55,277 nucleotides of DNA, from contig JAQXVY010000046.1 of NCBI GenBank assembly GCA_029225165.1, positions 1 through 55,277 of the forward strand, given 5' to 3'. Below, one piece after another: positions 26,604 to 36,255 of the stretch (positions within the stretch are counted from its first letter, which is position 1; every line of letters starts with the position of its first letter). The stretch is from Oscillospiraceae bacterium (GTDB lineage Bacteria > Bacillota > Clostridia > Oscillospirales > Acutalibacteraceae). Below the pieces are notes generated by a model, which was given only the letters and a program-made list of their open reading frames with translations, was not told where the DNA came from and did not search any database. The translations under genes and the position numbers were made by a program.

Positions 26604-26653
26604 GGAAACACTGAAGAAATCACATTTTAGTTATTGATTTGGTCAGTATTTTC
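26604..26653. mobile_element. internally deleted copy of the MITE-like element
   Basis: Only the two ends remain: GGAAACACTGAAGAAATCA and TGATTTGGTCAGTATTTTC, separated by about 13 bases. It lies just after the amylase gene. Confidence 0.6.
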
Positions 26654-26743
26654 ACAAAAATGAGGAAAGCTCTCGACTTGGAGGGCTTTCTTTTTTTATT
26701 CTACAAACTCATTTAAAACAATCAAAAAAAGTACATTCACATT

Positions 26744-26776
26744 GTGACAAAAGTGTCAGTCCAATCTGCCTATAAT
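26744..26776 (+). promoter_or_regulatory. spoIIE promoter with long spacer
   Basis: GTGACA (26744-26749) and TATAAT (26771-26776) are 21 bp apart, too long for an ordinary sigma-A promoter but the spacing known for Spo0A-activated promoters such as Bacillus subtilis spoIIE. TTTTGTCACAAT on the minus strand overlaps the -35 and resembles a 0A box (5 of 7 positions of TGTCGAA). Confidence 0.5.
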
Positions 26777-26809
26777 AAAAACACAAATAACGAGACAGGA
26801 TGTGTAAAG

Positions 26810-29131
26810 ATGACGGCAGTAAAAAAATTATTGATAAGCAGGTTGCAGGAAATCAGGGAGAGTTCAACGGGGCGAAGTATCATAGTACAAATAATTTATT
26901 TTTTCTGCGGTACACTTATCTCTCGAGGGGCAATGTTTGGTGAGCTTTCTCCCTTTGGTGCGGCATTTGTGGCGGCTGTGCCTTACCGATATATATTAAC
27001 CTCAATTTTAGGTTCAATGCTGGGCTACATAGTCCTGACTCCGGTGGGCAGCTTTCGATATATTGCCATTGTGGTTGCCATTGGTGCAATAAGGTTTGTG
27101 GCTAACGATATTAAAAATATCAGCAAAAGTGCAATTTTTCCCTCTATGGTAGCCTTTTTGCCTGTATTCGCAACGGGAGTTGCCATGTATTTTTCGGACT
27201 CCTCAAGGATAAACTCCTTTGCACTTTGTACAGTTGAGGCTGTTATTTCCGGTTCAGCCGCCTTTTTTATCGACAGGACAATTTGCCTTTGCTCATCAAG
27301 AAGAAACCTAACTTCCTTTAATCAGCAGGAGCTTTCCTGTATGGTGATGTCAGGGTGTATTTTGCTCCTTGCCTTGGGAGGACTTCATTTCGGAAACTTT
27401 TCCTTTGGCAGAGCATTGGCTGTGGTTGTGGTCTTGTTGTGCGCAAGGTACGGAGGTGTGACAGGAGGAGCTATCGGAGGAATTTCAACCGGAGTGATTT
27501 TTTCCTTGAGCTCACTTTCCTACAGCTTTCTGTGTGGCGGTTTTGGCTTTGGAGGACTTATGGCAGGTTTGTTTTCCGTAACGGGAAAGGTTGGAACTGC
27601 AGTTGCATTTTTGCTGTCGGATGTGATAATGTCCTTTTCAAGCGGAAATAAGGATATTGTATTTGCACTTGCAGTTGAAGGACTTTTCGGTACAGGAATA
27701 TTCCTCTTAATCCCACAAAGTGTGGGGAATTTGGTAGGTGCATTGTTCGCCCCCACAGATGATGTAAACAGCGGTGCGGCTCTCAAAGAAAATGTGATTA
27801 TGCGACTGAACTTTACTTCAAAGGCGTTAAAGGATGTTTCCTCCTGCGTTTCAAAGGTGTCGGGAAAAATGAAGGAGCTAAGTGTGGATTCCTTTCCTGC
27901 TGTCTACGAAAATACAAGGTGCGGTGTTTGCAGTAGTTGCGGAATGAGGGTGTTTTGCTGGGACAGAGAAAAGGGAGTTACTGAGGATGACTTTAACCGA
28001 TTAAGCGAAACACTTAAGAAACACAGTCACATTACAGTTGAGGATATTGATACTCTGTTTGTGAAAAAATGCTGTCGCAAAAATGAAATCGCAACAGCAA
28101 TTAACAGGTATTATCAATCATATTTGATGAGCATTGAAAGTATGCGTAGAATAACCTCAATACGCAACGGACTTGCAGGTCAGTTTGGCGGGCTTTCTGA
28201 TATTCTAACCGATATGGCTGAGGAATTTTCCGTAACAGATGTTTGCGATTTGGATAGCAGTGAAAAAATATCCCATATGCTTAGGCAGAACAGTCTGCTC
28301 CCTGTTTTGTGTAACTGCAGAATATCCGATAGTCAAATGACGGTGGAGATTGAGCTTTCCGACAGGAGCAGAGGGTCAATCAAAAAATCTGTGTTAAGGC
28401 GAGAGGTTGAAAAGTGCTGTGGCAGAAGGTTTTTGGAGCCTGTTGTATCGGTAGCCCAAGACAGAGTAAGGGTTGTTCTAAATGAAATGCCTGTGTTTTT
28501 AACAGAGGTTGGCTCCTGTCAGCATATTGCAAACAACGGAAAAATGTGCGGTGACAGTATGGTGTGCTTTAATGACGACAAGGGCAATATGGTGGCAATG
28601 ATTAGTGACGGAATGGGAACAGGTGGCAGAGCCGCAGTTGACTCAATGATGGCGGTAAACCTTATGGAAAAGCTGATTAAGTCAGGGCTTTCCTTTGACT
28701 GTGCATTAAGCCTTACCAATTCTGCGCTGATGGTAAAGAGCGAGGAGGAAAGCCTTGCAACTGTGGATATGTCGGTTATCAACCTGTTTACAGGCAGGGC
28801 GGAGATTTTAAAGGCAGGTGCTCCATATACATACATCAAAAAGAAGGGCAAGGTTATCAGGAAAGAAATTCCCTCTATACCTGCCGGTATTCTTAATGAG
28901 GTATATTTTACAAGAGAGCATATTACGCTTTCGGGAGAGGATATGATTGTTATGCTTAGTGACGGAGCAGTTATGGGTGATGATAAATGGCTGTTAAGTC
29001 TTATTAAGTCCTGGAACAAGGGCAGTTGTCAGGAGCTTGCCGAGGCTGTTGTTGACGAGGCAATTCGCCAAAATGAGGGTCTAAAGGATGACGACATTAC
29101 AGTTTTGGCTGTACGGCTAAAGGATAATTAA
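26810..29131 (+). CDS. spoIIE: stage II sporulation protein E
   Basis: 773 aa membrane phosphatase that dephosphorylates SpoIIAA and so activates sigma-F in the forespore. About ten hydrophobic segments fill residues 20-320. A cysteine-rich patch (CGVCSSCGMRVFCW) follows in the middle region. The C-terminal PP2C-type domain shows ISDGMGTGGRAAVDS near residue 597, MLSDGAVMGDD and DDDITVLAVRL with metal-binding aspartates. The ATG at 26810 has AGGA upstream; an earlier start would overlap the promoter. Confidence 0.95.
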   Translation: MTAVKKLLISRLQEIRESSTGRSIIVQIIYFFCGTLISRGAMFGELSPFGAAFVAAVPYRYILTSILGSMLGYIVLTPVGSFRYIAIVVAIGAIRFVANDIKNISKSAIFPSMVAFLPVFATGVAMYFSDSSRINSFALCTVEAVISGSAAFFIDRTICLCSSRRNLTSFNQQELSCMVMSGCILLLALGGLHFGNFSFGRALAVVVVLLCARYGGVTGGAIGGISTGVIFSLSSLSYSFLCGGFGFGGLMAGLFSVTGKVGTAVAFLLSDVIMSFSSGNKDIVFALAVEGLFGTGIFLLIPQSVGNLVGALFAPTDDVNSGAALKENVIMRLNFTSKALKDVSSCVSKVSGKMKELSVDSFPAVYENTRCGVCSSCGMRVFCWDREKGVTEDDFNRLSETLKKHSHITVEDIDTLFVKKCCRKNEIATAINRYYQSYLMSIESMRRITSIRNGLAGQFGGLSDILTDMAEEFSVTDVCDLDSSEKISHMLRQNSLLPVLCNCRISDSQMTVEIELSDRSRGSIKKSVLRREVEKCCGRRFLEPVVSVAQDRVRVVLNEMPVFLTEVGSCQHIANNGKMCGDSMVCFNDDKGNMVAMISDGMGTGGRAAVDSMMAVNLMEKLIKSGLSFDCALSLTNSALMVKSEEESLATVDMSVINLFTGRAEILKAGAPYTYIKKKGKVIRKEIPSIPAGILNEVYFTREHITLSGEDMIVMLSDGAVMGDDKWLLSLIKSWNKGSCQELAEAVVDEAIRQNEGLKDDDITVLAVRLKDN

Positions 29132-29150
29132 TTTCCCTTTAATGCAACGC

Positions 29151-29178
29151 AAAAAGGCACTGCCTTTGTGGCAGTGCC
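29151..29178 (-). terminator. terminator of the glycosyltransferase gene
   Basis: GGCACTGCC / GGCAGTGCC hairpin; on the minus strand it is followed by TTTTTGCG. It may also stop spoIIE transcripts. Confidence 0.75.
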
Positions 29179-29200
29179 AAGTAGAGTGTTTCCTTAATAA

Positions 29201-30346
29201 TCACAGCTTTTCTTTTATCAAACGGTAAATATTCTTACTGCTGTTGTTTTTCTTAAAGGTTCTGATGTTGTTTTTCATAGTTTCCAAAGCATCATCGTCA
29301 TTGATTAGGGCGTTGAGCTGTTTTGTACCCTCTTTACCATCTTTGAGAACAATTGCAAGATTGTGACGCTGAAGATACTCTGCATTGTCCTTTTCCTGAC
29401 CGTCATAGGAACGGAAGATTGCCATAGGGATTTCCTTAGCCATGGACTCCGAAACGGTCAGTCCGCCGGGCTTTGTAATAATTACATCACCGGCACTCAT
29501 ATAATCCTCTATGTTATCTACAAAGTAGCAAAGCTTTGTTGGAATTTTCACCTTTATGTGATTTCCCTTTTTGGATGGAATAATGCCGTTTTTGACGATT
29601 GTTTGGAATGTGGAGAAGAGTTTTTCATTTTTACCTGTGACAACAACAAGCTGGTAATCTCCCGGATTTCTGTTGAGGTTTTTGTATATGTCAAGAATAT
29701 TTGTAACACCAAAGGAGCCTGCCATCATTAAAACAGTCTTTTTGTAGGGGTTAAGTCCAAGCTTTTCCCTCATTAAGACAGGGTCTTCCTTGCGGTAAAA
29801 GGACTCGTAAACAGGAATTCCCAAAGGATGAATGATTGTACCGTCAACGCTGTACTGTTCCCTTAACTGATGTACCATATCGTCATTGGCAACTATGTAG
29901 GCGTCTACATCATTGTTGATGTATGCGGCGTGGGCGGCAAAGTCGGTAATAATGTTAAACAGCAGTGCCTTGGTTTTGCCTTTCTTTTTTAGAGTTGATA
30001 CCATCTCGCTGCAAAAAGCGTGACAGCTTATGATGCAGTCAGGCTGAAATTCTGTAATAAGCTTACCTAACTTTCGGGAATAAAAGGAGGCAATTCCGTG
30101 GACAGCCTTGTCAATAACGGTGACCTTGTCTGCTGTGTTGTACAGCTTACCATATAGTTTCGGCGCTTTTGTGGCGAAGAACATATACAGTCCCGTTACA
30201 ACAAAGTGGAGAAATTTTGATGAATACATAAGTGCATCCTCAATCATTACCTCGTTGCAAATATCTTTTTCAATAGTATCCTTTAGGGCAAGACTTGCCC
30301 TGTGGTGACCTCCTCCGGTGTCGGTCAGCAGTATTAAAACTTTCAT
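29201..30346 (-). CDS. ugtP: UgtP/MGDG-synthase-like glycosyltransferase (GT28)
   Basis: 381 aa, two Rossmann-like halves. N-terminal acceptor domain starts MKVLILLTDTGGGHHRAS, the MGDG-synthase signature. The C-terminal donor-binding domain has ITKPGGLTVSESMAKEIPM and GQEKDNAEYL. The family transfers glucose or galactose from UDP-sugar to diacylglycerol, making membrane glycolipids and the lipoteichoic acid anchor. No membrane segment; probably peripheral at the inner face. Symbol by family resemblance only; the sugar used is not known. Confidence 0.85.
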   Translation of the reverse strand: MKVLILLTDTGGGHHRASLALKDTIEKDICNEVMIEDALMYSSKFLHFVVTGLYMFFATKAPKLYGKLYNTADKVTVIDKAVHGIASFYSRKLGKLITEFQPDCIISCHAFCSEMVSTLKKKGKTKALLFNIITDFAAHAAYINNDVDAYIVANDDMVHQLREQYSVDGTIIHPLGIPVYESFYRKEDPVLMREKLGLNPYKKTVLMMAGSFGVTNILDIYKNLNRNPGDYQLVVVTGKNEKLFSTFQTIVKNGIIPSKKGNHIKVKIPTKLCYFVDNIEDYMSAGDVIITKPGGLTVSESMAKEIPMAIFRSYDGQEKDNAEYLQRHNLAIVLKDGKEGTKQLNALINDDDALETMKNNIRTFKKNNSSKNIYRLIKEKL

Positions 30347-30634
30347 AATATCACCAACAAATAATAACTAACTATACTATATAATAAAATATAAAAACGG
30401 ATTTTTCAACAAAACTACAATAATGATACATCTTTTTTTATAAAAAATTTGTCTGTATATGTAACATAGATAAAAACACCTCATTTTTAGAAATGAAATT
30501 TGGAATAATTTTGATGACAAATTACAATCTTGTTACTTTATTTTTTCTGTCCAATGTAGTATCATAAATTGTAGTGCAATAAAAGGTATTAGTATAAGAT
30601 AGGTTTCCTGTACCTTGGAAAGGAGTGCTTTGGA
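30347..30634. other. divergent intergenic region
   Basis: 288 AT-rich bases between the glycosyltransferase and VanW genes. No gene or RNA recognised; only weak promoter-like hexamers. Confidence 0.4.
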
Positions 30635-32704
30635 ATGAATAGAGATAGAGAAGAATTTGATTATTTGGCAGATTTAGAAGACCCCAATGGGGATAACTTT
30701 GTGCCGTCCGATTACAACACACAGGATATGCGCAATATTAACGAAAAGGTCAACAGAATCCTGTACGGAGAAAATTCCAAGAATAGTTCACAGGTAAACG
30801 ATGATTTAAATTCGTACAAAAACGAAGAAGAACAGGTTGACATTAACCTAAGCAGTAGCAGAAGTAACTCCTCAAAGGACATTAACTCATTTTCAAATCC
30901 CAATAAGGAATCTGACGAGGGTTATATTTACGATACCTACAACAGGGACAAAAAACAGCCAAAGGCAGAAAAATCTAAGGAAAAAAAGCCTAAGAAAAAG
31001 AAGATTATCGTTGCCTCTATAATATCGGCAACAGTAGTGCTTTGTGCAGTAATGGTGCTGGTTATTCAGGCGGTGGTTGCTCCAAAGGACAATCTCCTTG
31101 CAGATATAGGATTAATCGAAAAGGTAACAGACCCTGTTGTGGTTGAAAACACAGACGGAGATTTTATCTTTGCCAAGGGATGTAAGGTTTCCGGTGTGGA
31201 AATTGGGGGAATGACTGTCGCCGAGGCTAAAAAAGCCCTTACAAACAAGGAGCTTGAGGCAAGACCTGAAATGAACATCACAGTTTCTGTTGATGACGAG
31301 GTTCAGGTTTACACACAGGACAACTTTACATTTACATATGATACAGACAAAATTTTGGAAGAGGAAAAGCAGTTTTCCGAAAAGCTGTCACAGGGTGCAA
31401 CCTTCCCAACAGCAGAGGATAAAAACGGAGTTGAATATTTCCCTGACCAAATTAAGAAGATTTCTGCAACCTTAAATGAAAGCTCAGTAGAAAAACTTAC
31501 TGGGAAGATTAATAAAAAGTATGATAAAAAGGCAAAGAACGCAAGGGTTGCAAAGTTTAACCCTGACGCAAAGAATATGTTTACCTTTACAGAGGGTACT
31601 AACGGACGAAATCTTGACGAAGAAAGCCTTTTGTCACAATTAAATTCTATTGTTGAAGAGGGCAACTCAACAGGCGTATACACCGGAACTGTCAGCGAAT
31701 ATACAGAGGTTGTAAAGCCAAAGGTTAACATTGATTTTCTTGAAGAAAATATGGTGCTCCTTGCACAGTGGCAGACAATTTCCACCAACGGTGCAAACGG
31801 AAACCAAAATATGAAGGTTTCTCTTGAGGCTTGTAACGGAAGTATAATAGACCCCGGCGAAGTGTGGTCCTTTAACGACTGTACAGGTGACAGCAACGAC
31901 ACTGCAAACGGTTATGCCCCTGCCGGTGTTATTATTGACGGCAGTTATACAGATGGTGTTGGCGGAGGAATTTGCCAGTCAAGTACAACAATATACAATG
32001 CTGCTGTCAGAAGTAACCTAACCATCTATGAGCGTCACAACCACACATATCCATCCTCATACGCTTTCAGCGGTTTTGATGCCGCCATTGACTACGGTAA
32101 CTTTGACCTAAAGCTAAAAAATGACTCAAAATATCAGGTGTTCCTTGCCTGTTATATGGAGGGTACTACCCTTTATGCAAGCTTTTACGGAATTAAGCCT
32201 GACAGCTATGATGTTATTGATACATACAGCGAAAATTACAGCATCGGTTCATCAAGCTACCGTGCAAAGTCCTTTAGAGTATATAAGGATGCAAAGGGAA
32301 AGACCATTGACAAGGAAGAATTGCCCGGCTCCTATTACAGCCTTGAAAACGGACATTCTGTACAGACAGCAGACACAGGCGGAACAGACTACAAGCACAA
32401 CATTCACATATCGGCGGTAGACCGTCCTGATAACAGCGATAAAGATGAGGATGAAAAGAAAAACAGCTCTTCATCCTCTGTATCATCAACAGTATCTCAA
32501 AATACTGTTCCTGCAAGCTCGGATGTTCCAACAACAACCAAAAAGCCAAAGGAAACAAAGCCGGCGTCCTCTGCAAGCAGTAAGCCTGAATCATCTTCAA
32601 GCAAAAAGCCATCTTCATCCTCTGCAAGCAGTAAACCGGCATCCTCGGAAAAACCGGCAACATCTGCAGTATCAAGCGAACCTGATGAGGATGAAGCGGA
32701 ATAA
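30635..32704 (+). CDS. VanW-domain surface protein
   Basis: 689 aa. Long polar N-terminus (1-120), one membrane segment (about 125-147), so a type II membrane protein facing out. Then a putative peptidoglycan-binding (YoaR/PG4-like) region with CKVSGVEIGGMTVAEAKKAL, and a VanW domain with VGGGICQSSTTIYNAAVRS and RHNHTYPSSY. The C-terminal 85 residues are a low-complexity Ser/Lys/Pro/Ala tail rich in SSSKKPSSSSASSKP-type repeats, probably a wall-spanning stalk. Function of VanW domains is not established. GGAAAGGAG lies before the ATG. Confidence 0.85.
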   Translation: MNRDREEFDYLADLEDPNGDNFVPSDYNTQDMRNINEKVNRILYGENSKNSSQVNDDLNSYKNEEEQVDINLSSSRSNSSKDINSFSNPNKESDEGYIYDTYNRDKKQPKAEKSKEKKPKKKKIIVASIISATVVLCAVMVLVIQAVVAPKDNLLADIGLIEKVTDPVVVENTDGDFIFAKGCKVSGVEIGGMTVAEAKKALTNKELEARPEMNITVSVDDEVQVYTQDNFTFTYDTDKILEEEKQFSEKLSQGATFPTAEDKNGVEYFPDQIKKISATLNESSVEKLTGKINKKYDKKAKNARVAKFNPDAKNMFTFTEGTNGRNLDEESLLSQLNSIVEEGNSTGVYTGTVSEYTEVVKPKVNIDFLEENMVLLAQWQTISTNGANGNQNMKVSLEACNGSIIDPGEVWSFNDCTGDSNDTANGYAPAGVIIDGSYTDGVGGGICQSSTTIYNAAVRSNLTIYERHNHTYPSSYAFSGFDAAIDYGNFDLKLKNDSKYQVFLACYMEGTTLYASFYGIKPDSYDVIDTYSENYSIGSSSYRAKSFRVYKDAKGKTIDKEELPGSYYSLENGHSVQTADTGGTDYKHNIHISAVDRPDNSDKDEDEKKNSSSSSVSSTVSQNTVPASSDVPTTTKKPKETKPASSASSKPESSSSKKPSSSSASSKPASSEKPATSAVSSEPDEDEAE

Positions 32705-32722
32705 TTTATAATGGATTTTTTT

Positions 32723-32752
32723 ACACCTCCCGTTGGGAGGTGTTTTCCTTTT
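32723..32752 (+). terminator. terminator after the VanW gene
   Basis: ACACCTCCC / GGGAGGTGT hairpin followed by TTTCCTTTTTC. Confidence 0.85.
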
Positions 32753-32898
32753 TCTTTAGATTATCAACGAATTTTCAAAAGGTCAAAAAAAGTAAATGAA
32801 TTATTCTTTTTTTGTTAATAAACATTGATTATTACTTGTTATTTCCTCTAAAAAATCAGGTGATGTTTTGTGAATATCTACAAAATAAATTTGTGATA

Positions 32899-32927
32899 TT
32901 GTAAAGAAAAAATTAGAGTGATATAAT
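32899..32927 (+). promoter_or_regulatory. promoter of the Sas6-like gene
   Basis: TTGTAA (32899-32904), 17-bp spacer, TATAAT (32922-32927) with TGA extension. Confidence 0.7.
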
Positions 32928-32962
32928 ACTTTATATTGATTATGCCAAGGAGGTATATAATA

Positions 32963-35149
32963 ATGAAATGTTATAAAAAAGCACTAAGCCTTGTTTTAGT
33001 GTTGGCAATGGTGGTTACAACTGTGTTTATTTCTGCAGTTTCCGTCAATGCCGCAGGTGAATCACAGGTGTACTTTGACAACTCCGTTTATAAATGGGAG
33101 AATGTCTATGTCTATGCCTACGGTACAAAAGAAAATGCAGAGTGGCCCGGTCAGTTAATGACTAAGGACGACAGCGGAATGTACACAATGACTTTCCCCG
33201 GTACCTACAAATCAGAGAACATTATCTTTAACAATGGTCTTGAAAAGGGTGCAGGTAAAGAGCAGTACCCTGAAAATGCAGGTCTGTCACTTAAAACAGG
33301 TCAGTGTAAGCTTTTAACAGCTGATTTACAGTGGATTGACTACGGTAAGGTTGACGACCACGGTTACGGCTTCTGTTACACAGCGTCAGGCACATCCTTT
33401 AACAAAGACAGCATTACAGTTAAGCTGGGTCTTAAGAATGCGGATAAGGGTTACTACTCCATTGACGGTTCTCCAAACGCTGCCTATACAGAGGGAAAAA
33501 CTGTTGTAATCGGCAAGGGTAAAATCGGTAATTCAGTTACAACTCTCACACTTACAGCAACAGGCAGTGACGGAGTAAAAACTACACAGGACTTTACATT
33601 TAAAAAGACCTTTACAGCCTCAAAGACTACATTCTCCGCAAAATCAGACGGTCACACAACAGAGCCGGAGGCAGGGAACTACGGCACAAACCCAAATATG
33701 CAGCTTGGTAAAAGCAAGACTATTACAGTTGACGGAAGTGTTGACGATTGGGACAGCTCTATGATTATTGCACAGGGTGTTGCAAATGACGACCCAAGAG
33801 TATATATGCCCTCTTCAATGCACGAACAGCCTTGGGACGCATATGCACTCTATGCAGCATGGGATAACGATAACCTTTACTTTATGTGGGAAATGGCAAA
33901 CACAACCTACATCATCTCCCCAGGTGACGACTTTGCCGCTTCCAACGAGGCTCGTCCTTGGAGAAACAGTATTCCAATGTATCTTGCACTTTCTATTGAC
34001 CCAACAAAGCATGCACCAGGTAAGGCTGTTGGCGTAGATAAAGGCGGTAACACATACACAAATCCATTCGTTTGGGGCTGTGACGGCGGAGTTGCCAGGG
34101 ACGGCGGTACAGGCTTTACAACCCATATCGACACACTTATCGCAATGGACTCCAACAATTCCAACGGCGGTGCTTCTATCTTTAAGGCAGACACACTGGA
34201 TACAGACGGAACATATATGTTTAACTACGACACAAGAGTTCCAATCGGTGTAACCTCCTTCCAAGCACAGGACAATAAGAACGGATTTAAGATTAAGTAT
34301 GCAAACGGTACAAAGAGCAGTTCTATCATAGGAATTAACGCTCCAAAGGGCAGCAGAGTAATGGGCGACAACACAGACCCTAACTCCAACTGGGCTGACT
34401 TTATGGATTTAGGCTACAAATCAAGCTACGGATTTATCTATGAGGTTGCTATTCCTCTTTCAACACTTGGAATTGACAAGAACTACATTGAAACCAACGG
34501 TATTGGTGCAATGCAGATTCTCACCTACGGTACATCTGCAATGGACACATTGCCACACGACCCATCTGTTCTTGACACTGCAAATGTGCCTTACAGCTAT
34601 GACGAATCCACTTCTCACGAAAAAGAAGATGTAGACAACATCACAGTTCCTCTTGCCCGTGTTGGCGCTCTCCTTAGCGATACAGTGATTAATGAGGCTC
34701 CATTTGAAGTTAATTTCGGTGCAGACAAGAACTCAGGTCAGGCAATCAACACAGAGATTACTCTCTCTGCTGAGGACTATAACTCAAAGGGCAATGTAAG
34801 CTACAAGTTCTATGTTAACGACAAGGAAATCACTTCCTCAGGTTCTTCTGCAAAGTGGACTCCAACAAGTGCAGGTAATTATGAGCTTAAGGTTGTTGCA
34901 ACTGACGGTTCAGGTGCAACCTGTACAGAAACAAGGGAATATTCCATTAAGGACGCATCAGCAGAACTTAAGGTTGGCGATGTTGACGGTGACGGAGATG
35001 TTTCAATTAGTGATGCAACATTAATCCAAAAGTATATTTGTCATGATGCTGCACTTGACAATGATGCACTTATCTGTGCCGATATGAACAAGGACGGTAT
35101 GATAAATATCAAGGATGTAACAGCAATTCAAAAGTCAATTTTAGGATAA
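32963..35149 (+). CDS. sas6: secreted starch-binding dockerin protein, Sas6-like (CBM26-CBM74)
   Basis: 728 aa. Signal peptide with cleavage near SVNA-AGES. Residues about 32-120 look like a CBM26 starch-binding module (VYFDNSVYKWENVYVYAYG, AEWPGQLM). An Ig-like part follows (about 125-230), then about 330 residues resembling CBM74 (ITVDGSVDDWDSSMIIAQG, PSSMHEQPWDAY, PFVWGCDGG). A second Ig-like domain (FEVNFGADKN onwards) leads to a type I dockerin with two repeats (DVDGDGDVSISDATLIQKYI; DMNKDGMINIKDVTAIQKS). No catalytic domain. This order and size match R. bromii Sas6, an amylosome component binding raw starch. AGGAGG precedes the ATG at 32963. Assignment of modules is from memory of the family. 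Confidence 0.82.
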   Translation: MKCYKKALSLVLVLAMVVTTVFISAVSVNAAGESQVYFDNSVYKWENVYVYAYGTKENAEWPGQLMTKDDSGMYTMTFPGTYKSENIIFNNGLEKGAGKEQYPENAGLSLKTGQCKLLTADLQWIDYGKVDDHGYGFCYTASGTSFNKDSITVKLGLKNADKGYYSIDGSPNAAYTEGKTVVIGKGKIGNSVTTLTLTATGSDGVKTTQDFTFKKTFTASKTTFSAKSDGHTTEPEAGNYGTNPNMQLGKSKTITVDGSVDDWDSSMIIAQGVANDDPRVYMPSSMHEQPWDAYALYAAWDNDNLYFMWEMANTTYIISPGDDFAASNEARPWRNSIPMYLALSIDPTKHAPGKAVGVDKGGNTYTNPFVWGCDGGVARDGGTGFTTHIDTLIAMDSNNSNGGASIFKADTLDTDGTYMFNYDTRVPIGVTSFQAQDNKNGFKIKYANGTKSSSIIGINAPKGSRVMGDNTDPNSNWADFMDLGYKSSYGFIYEVAIPLSTLGIDKNYIETNGIGAMQILTYGTSAMDTLPHDPSVLDTANVPYSYDESTSHEKEDVDNITVPLARVGALLSDTVINEAPFEVNFGADKNSGQAINTEITLSAEDYNSKGNVSYKFYVNDKEITSSGSSAKWTPTSAGNYELKVVATDGSGATCTETREYSIKDASAELKVGDVDGDGDVSISDATLIQKYICHDAALDNDALICADMNKDGMINIKDVTAIQKSILG

Positions 35150-35165
35150 TTTTGATTAATAGTGT

Positions 35166-35196
35166 AGAGGGCGGTTTTCCGCCCTCTGTTTTTTTC
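35166..35196 (+). terminator. terminator after the Sas6-like gene
   Basis: GAGGGCGG / CCGCCCTC hairpin followed by TGTTTTTTTC. Confidence 0.88.
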
Positions 35197-35244
35197 ATAA
35201 TAACAACCATTTTGTACATAATAAATTCAAAGGGGTTTTGTTTT

Positions 35245-36255
35245 ATGATAAAAAGAGTTGGTTCCTATACATTGAAATTTTCTGAGCCGCCTGTGATTAC
35301 GGGATACGGTTCTGTTGCAGGTAAAAAAGAGGCAGAGGGGCCTTTGGGGAAATGCTTCGGAAAAATTATTTACGACTCACGAGCAGGACAGGACACATGG
35401 GAAAAGGCTGAGGCAAAATTTCAGCAGGAGGCTTTTATTCAGGCTATGACAATGAGCAAAAAAAAGCCGGAGGATTTGGACTTTATTTTTGCAGGAGATT
35501 TGCTTAACCAACTGATTAGCTCCAGCTATTCAATGAGGGATTTTGCTATTCCATATCTCGGTCAGTACGGTGCCTGTTCCACTATGGCGCAGGGCTTGAT
35601 TATGGCAAGTATGACTGTTGCCGGCGGTGGTGCAAGAGAAGCCGGAGTTGTCACCTCGTCACACTTTTGCACGGCAGAAAGGCAGTACCGTTTCCCTTTG
35701 GAGTACGGTGGTGTAAGACCCCAAACCGCCCAATGGACAGTAACAGCATCCGGCTCCGTTATTGTCAGTGAAAGAGGTAAAGGAATTGAGGTATGTCACG
35801 CAACTGTGGGAAAAATCGTTGACTTGGGAGTTACAGACCTTAACAATATGGGTGCGGCTATGGCTCCTGCCGCTGCCGACACAATAATGACATACCTTAA
35901 GGACACAGGCTCTTCACCCACTGACTACGACAGGATTTACACAGGAGACCTTGGTCAGGTTGGCACAGATATTCTTCATCAGCTTTTGTTTGACGAGGGT
36001 GTGGATGTTGAAGGCGTCCACCACGACTGCGGACTGATGGTGTTCAACAGAAAAAAGCAGGATGTTCACGCAGGCGGTTCAGGCTGCGGTTGCGGTGCGT
36101 CTGTGCTTTGCAGTAAAATTTTGGGGGATATGACTAAGGGTAGCCTTAAAAATGTACTGTTTGTGGCTACGGGCGCACTTATGAGTCCAACCTCAAACCA
36201 GCAGGGCGAGAGTATCCCCTCAGTCGCCCACCTTGTCAATCTAAGGAAACACTGA
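35245..36255 (+). CDS. spoVAD: stage V sporulation protein AD
   Basis: 336 aa, thiolase-like fold; in spores it binds dipicolinic acid for import during sporulation. VITGYGSVAGKKEAEGPLG, the FAGDLLNQ segment, YGACSTMAQGL (thiolase-like Cys), TGDLGQVGTDIL and HDCGLMVF are family features. The C-terminus ESIPSVAHLV is normal, but the last residues (RKH) and the TGA stop are encoded by the end of a MITE-like element. AAAGGGG precedes the ATG. spoVAC and spoVAE, its usual neighbours, are not beside it. Confidence 0.93.
   Translation: MIKRVGSYTLKFSEPPVITGYGSVAGKKEAEGPLGKCFGKIIYDSRAGQDTWEKAEAKFQQEAFIQAMTMSKKKPEDLDFIFAGDLLNQLISSSYSMRDFAIPYLGQYGACSTMAQGLIMASMTVAGGGAREAGVVTSSHFCTAERQYRFPLEYGGVRPQTAQWTVTASGSVIVSERGKGIEVCHATVGKIVDLGVTDLNNMGAAMAPAAADTIMTYLKDTGSSPTDYDRIYTGDLGQVGTDILHQLLFDEGVDVEGVHHDCGLMVFNRKKQDVHAGGSGCGCGASVLCSKILGDMTKGSLKNVLFVATGALMSPTSNQQGESIPSVAHLVNLRKH

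Noticed and set aside
29186..29206. Another MITE end (TGTTTCCTTAATAATCA)
   Set aside because: Only about eight matching bases and no partner end; could be chance.
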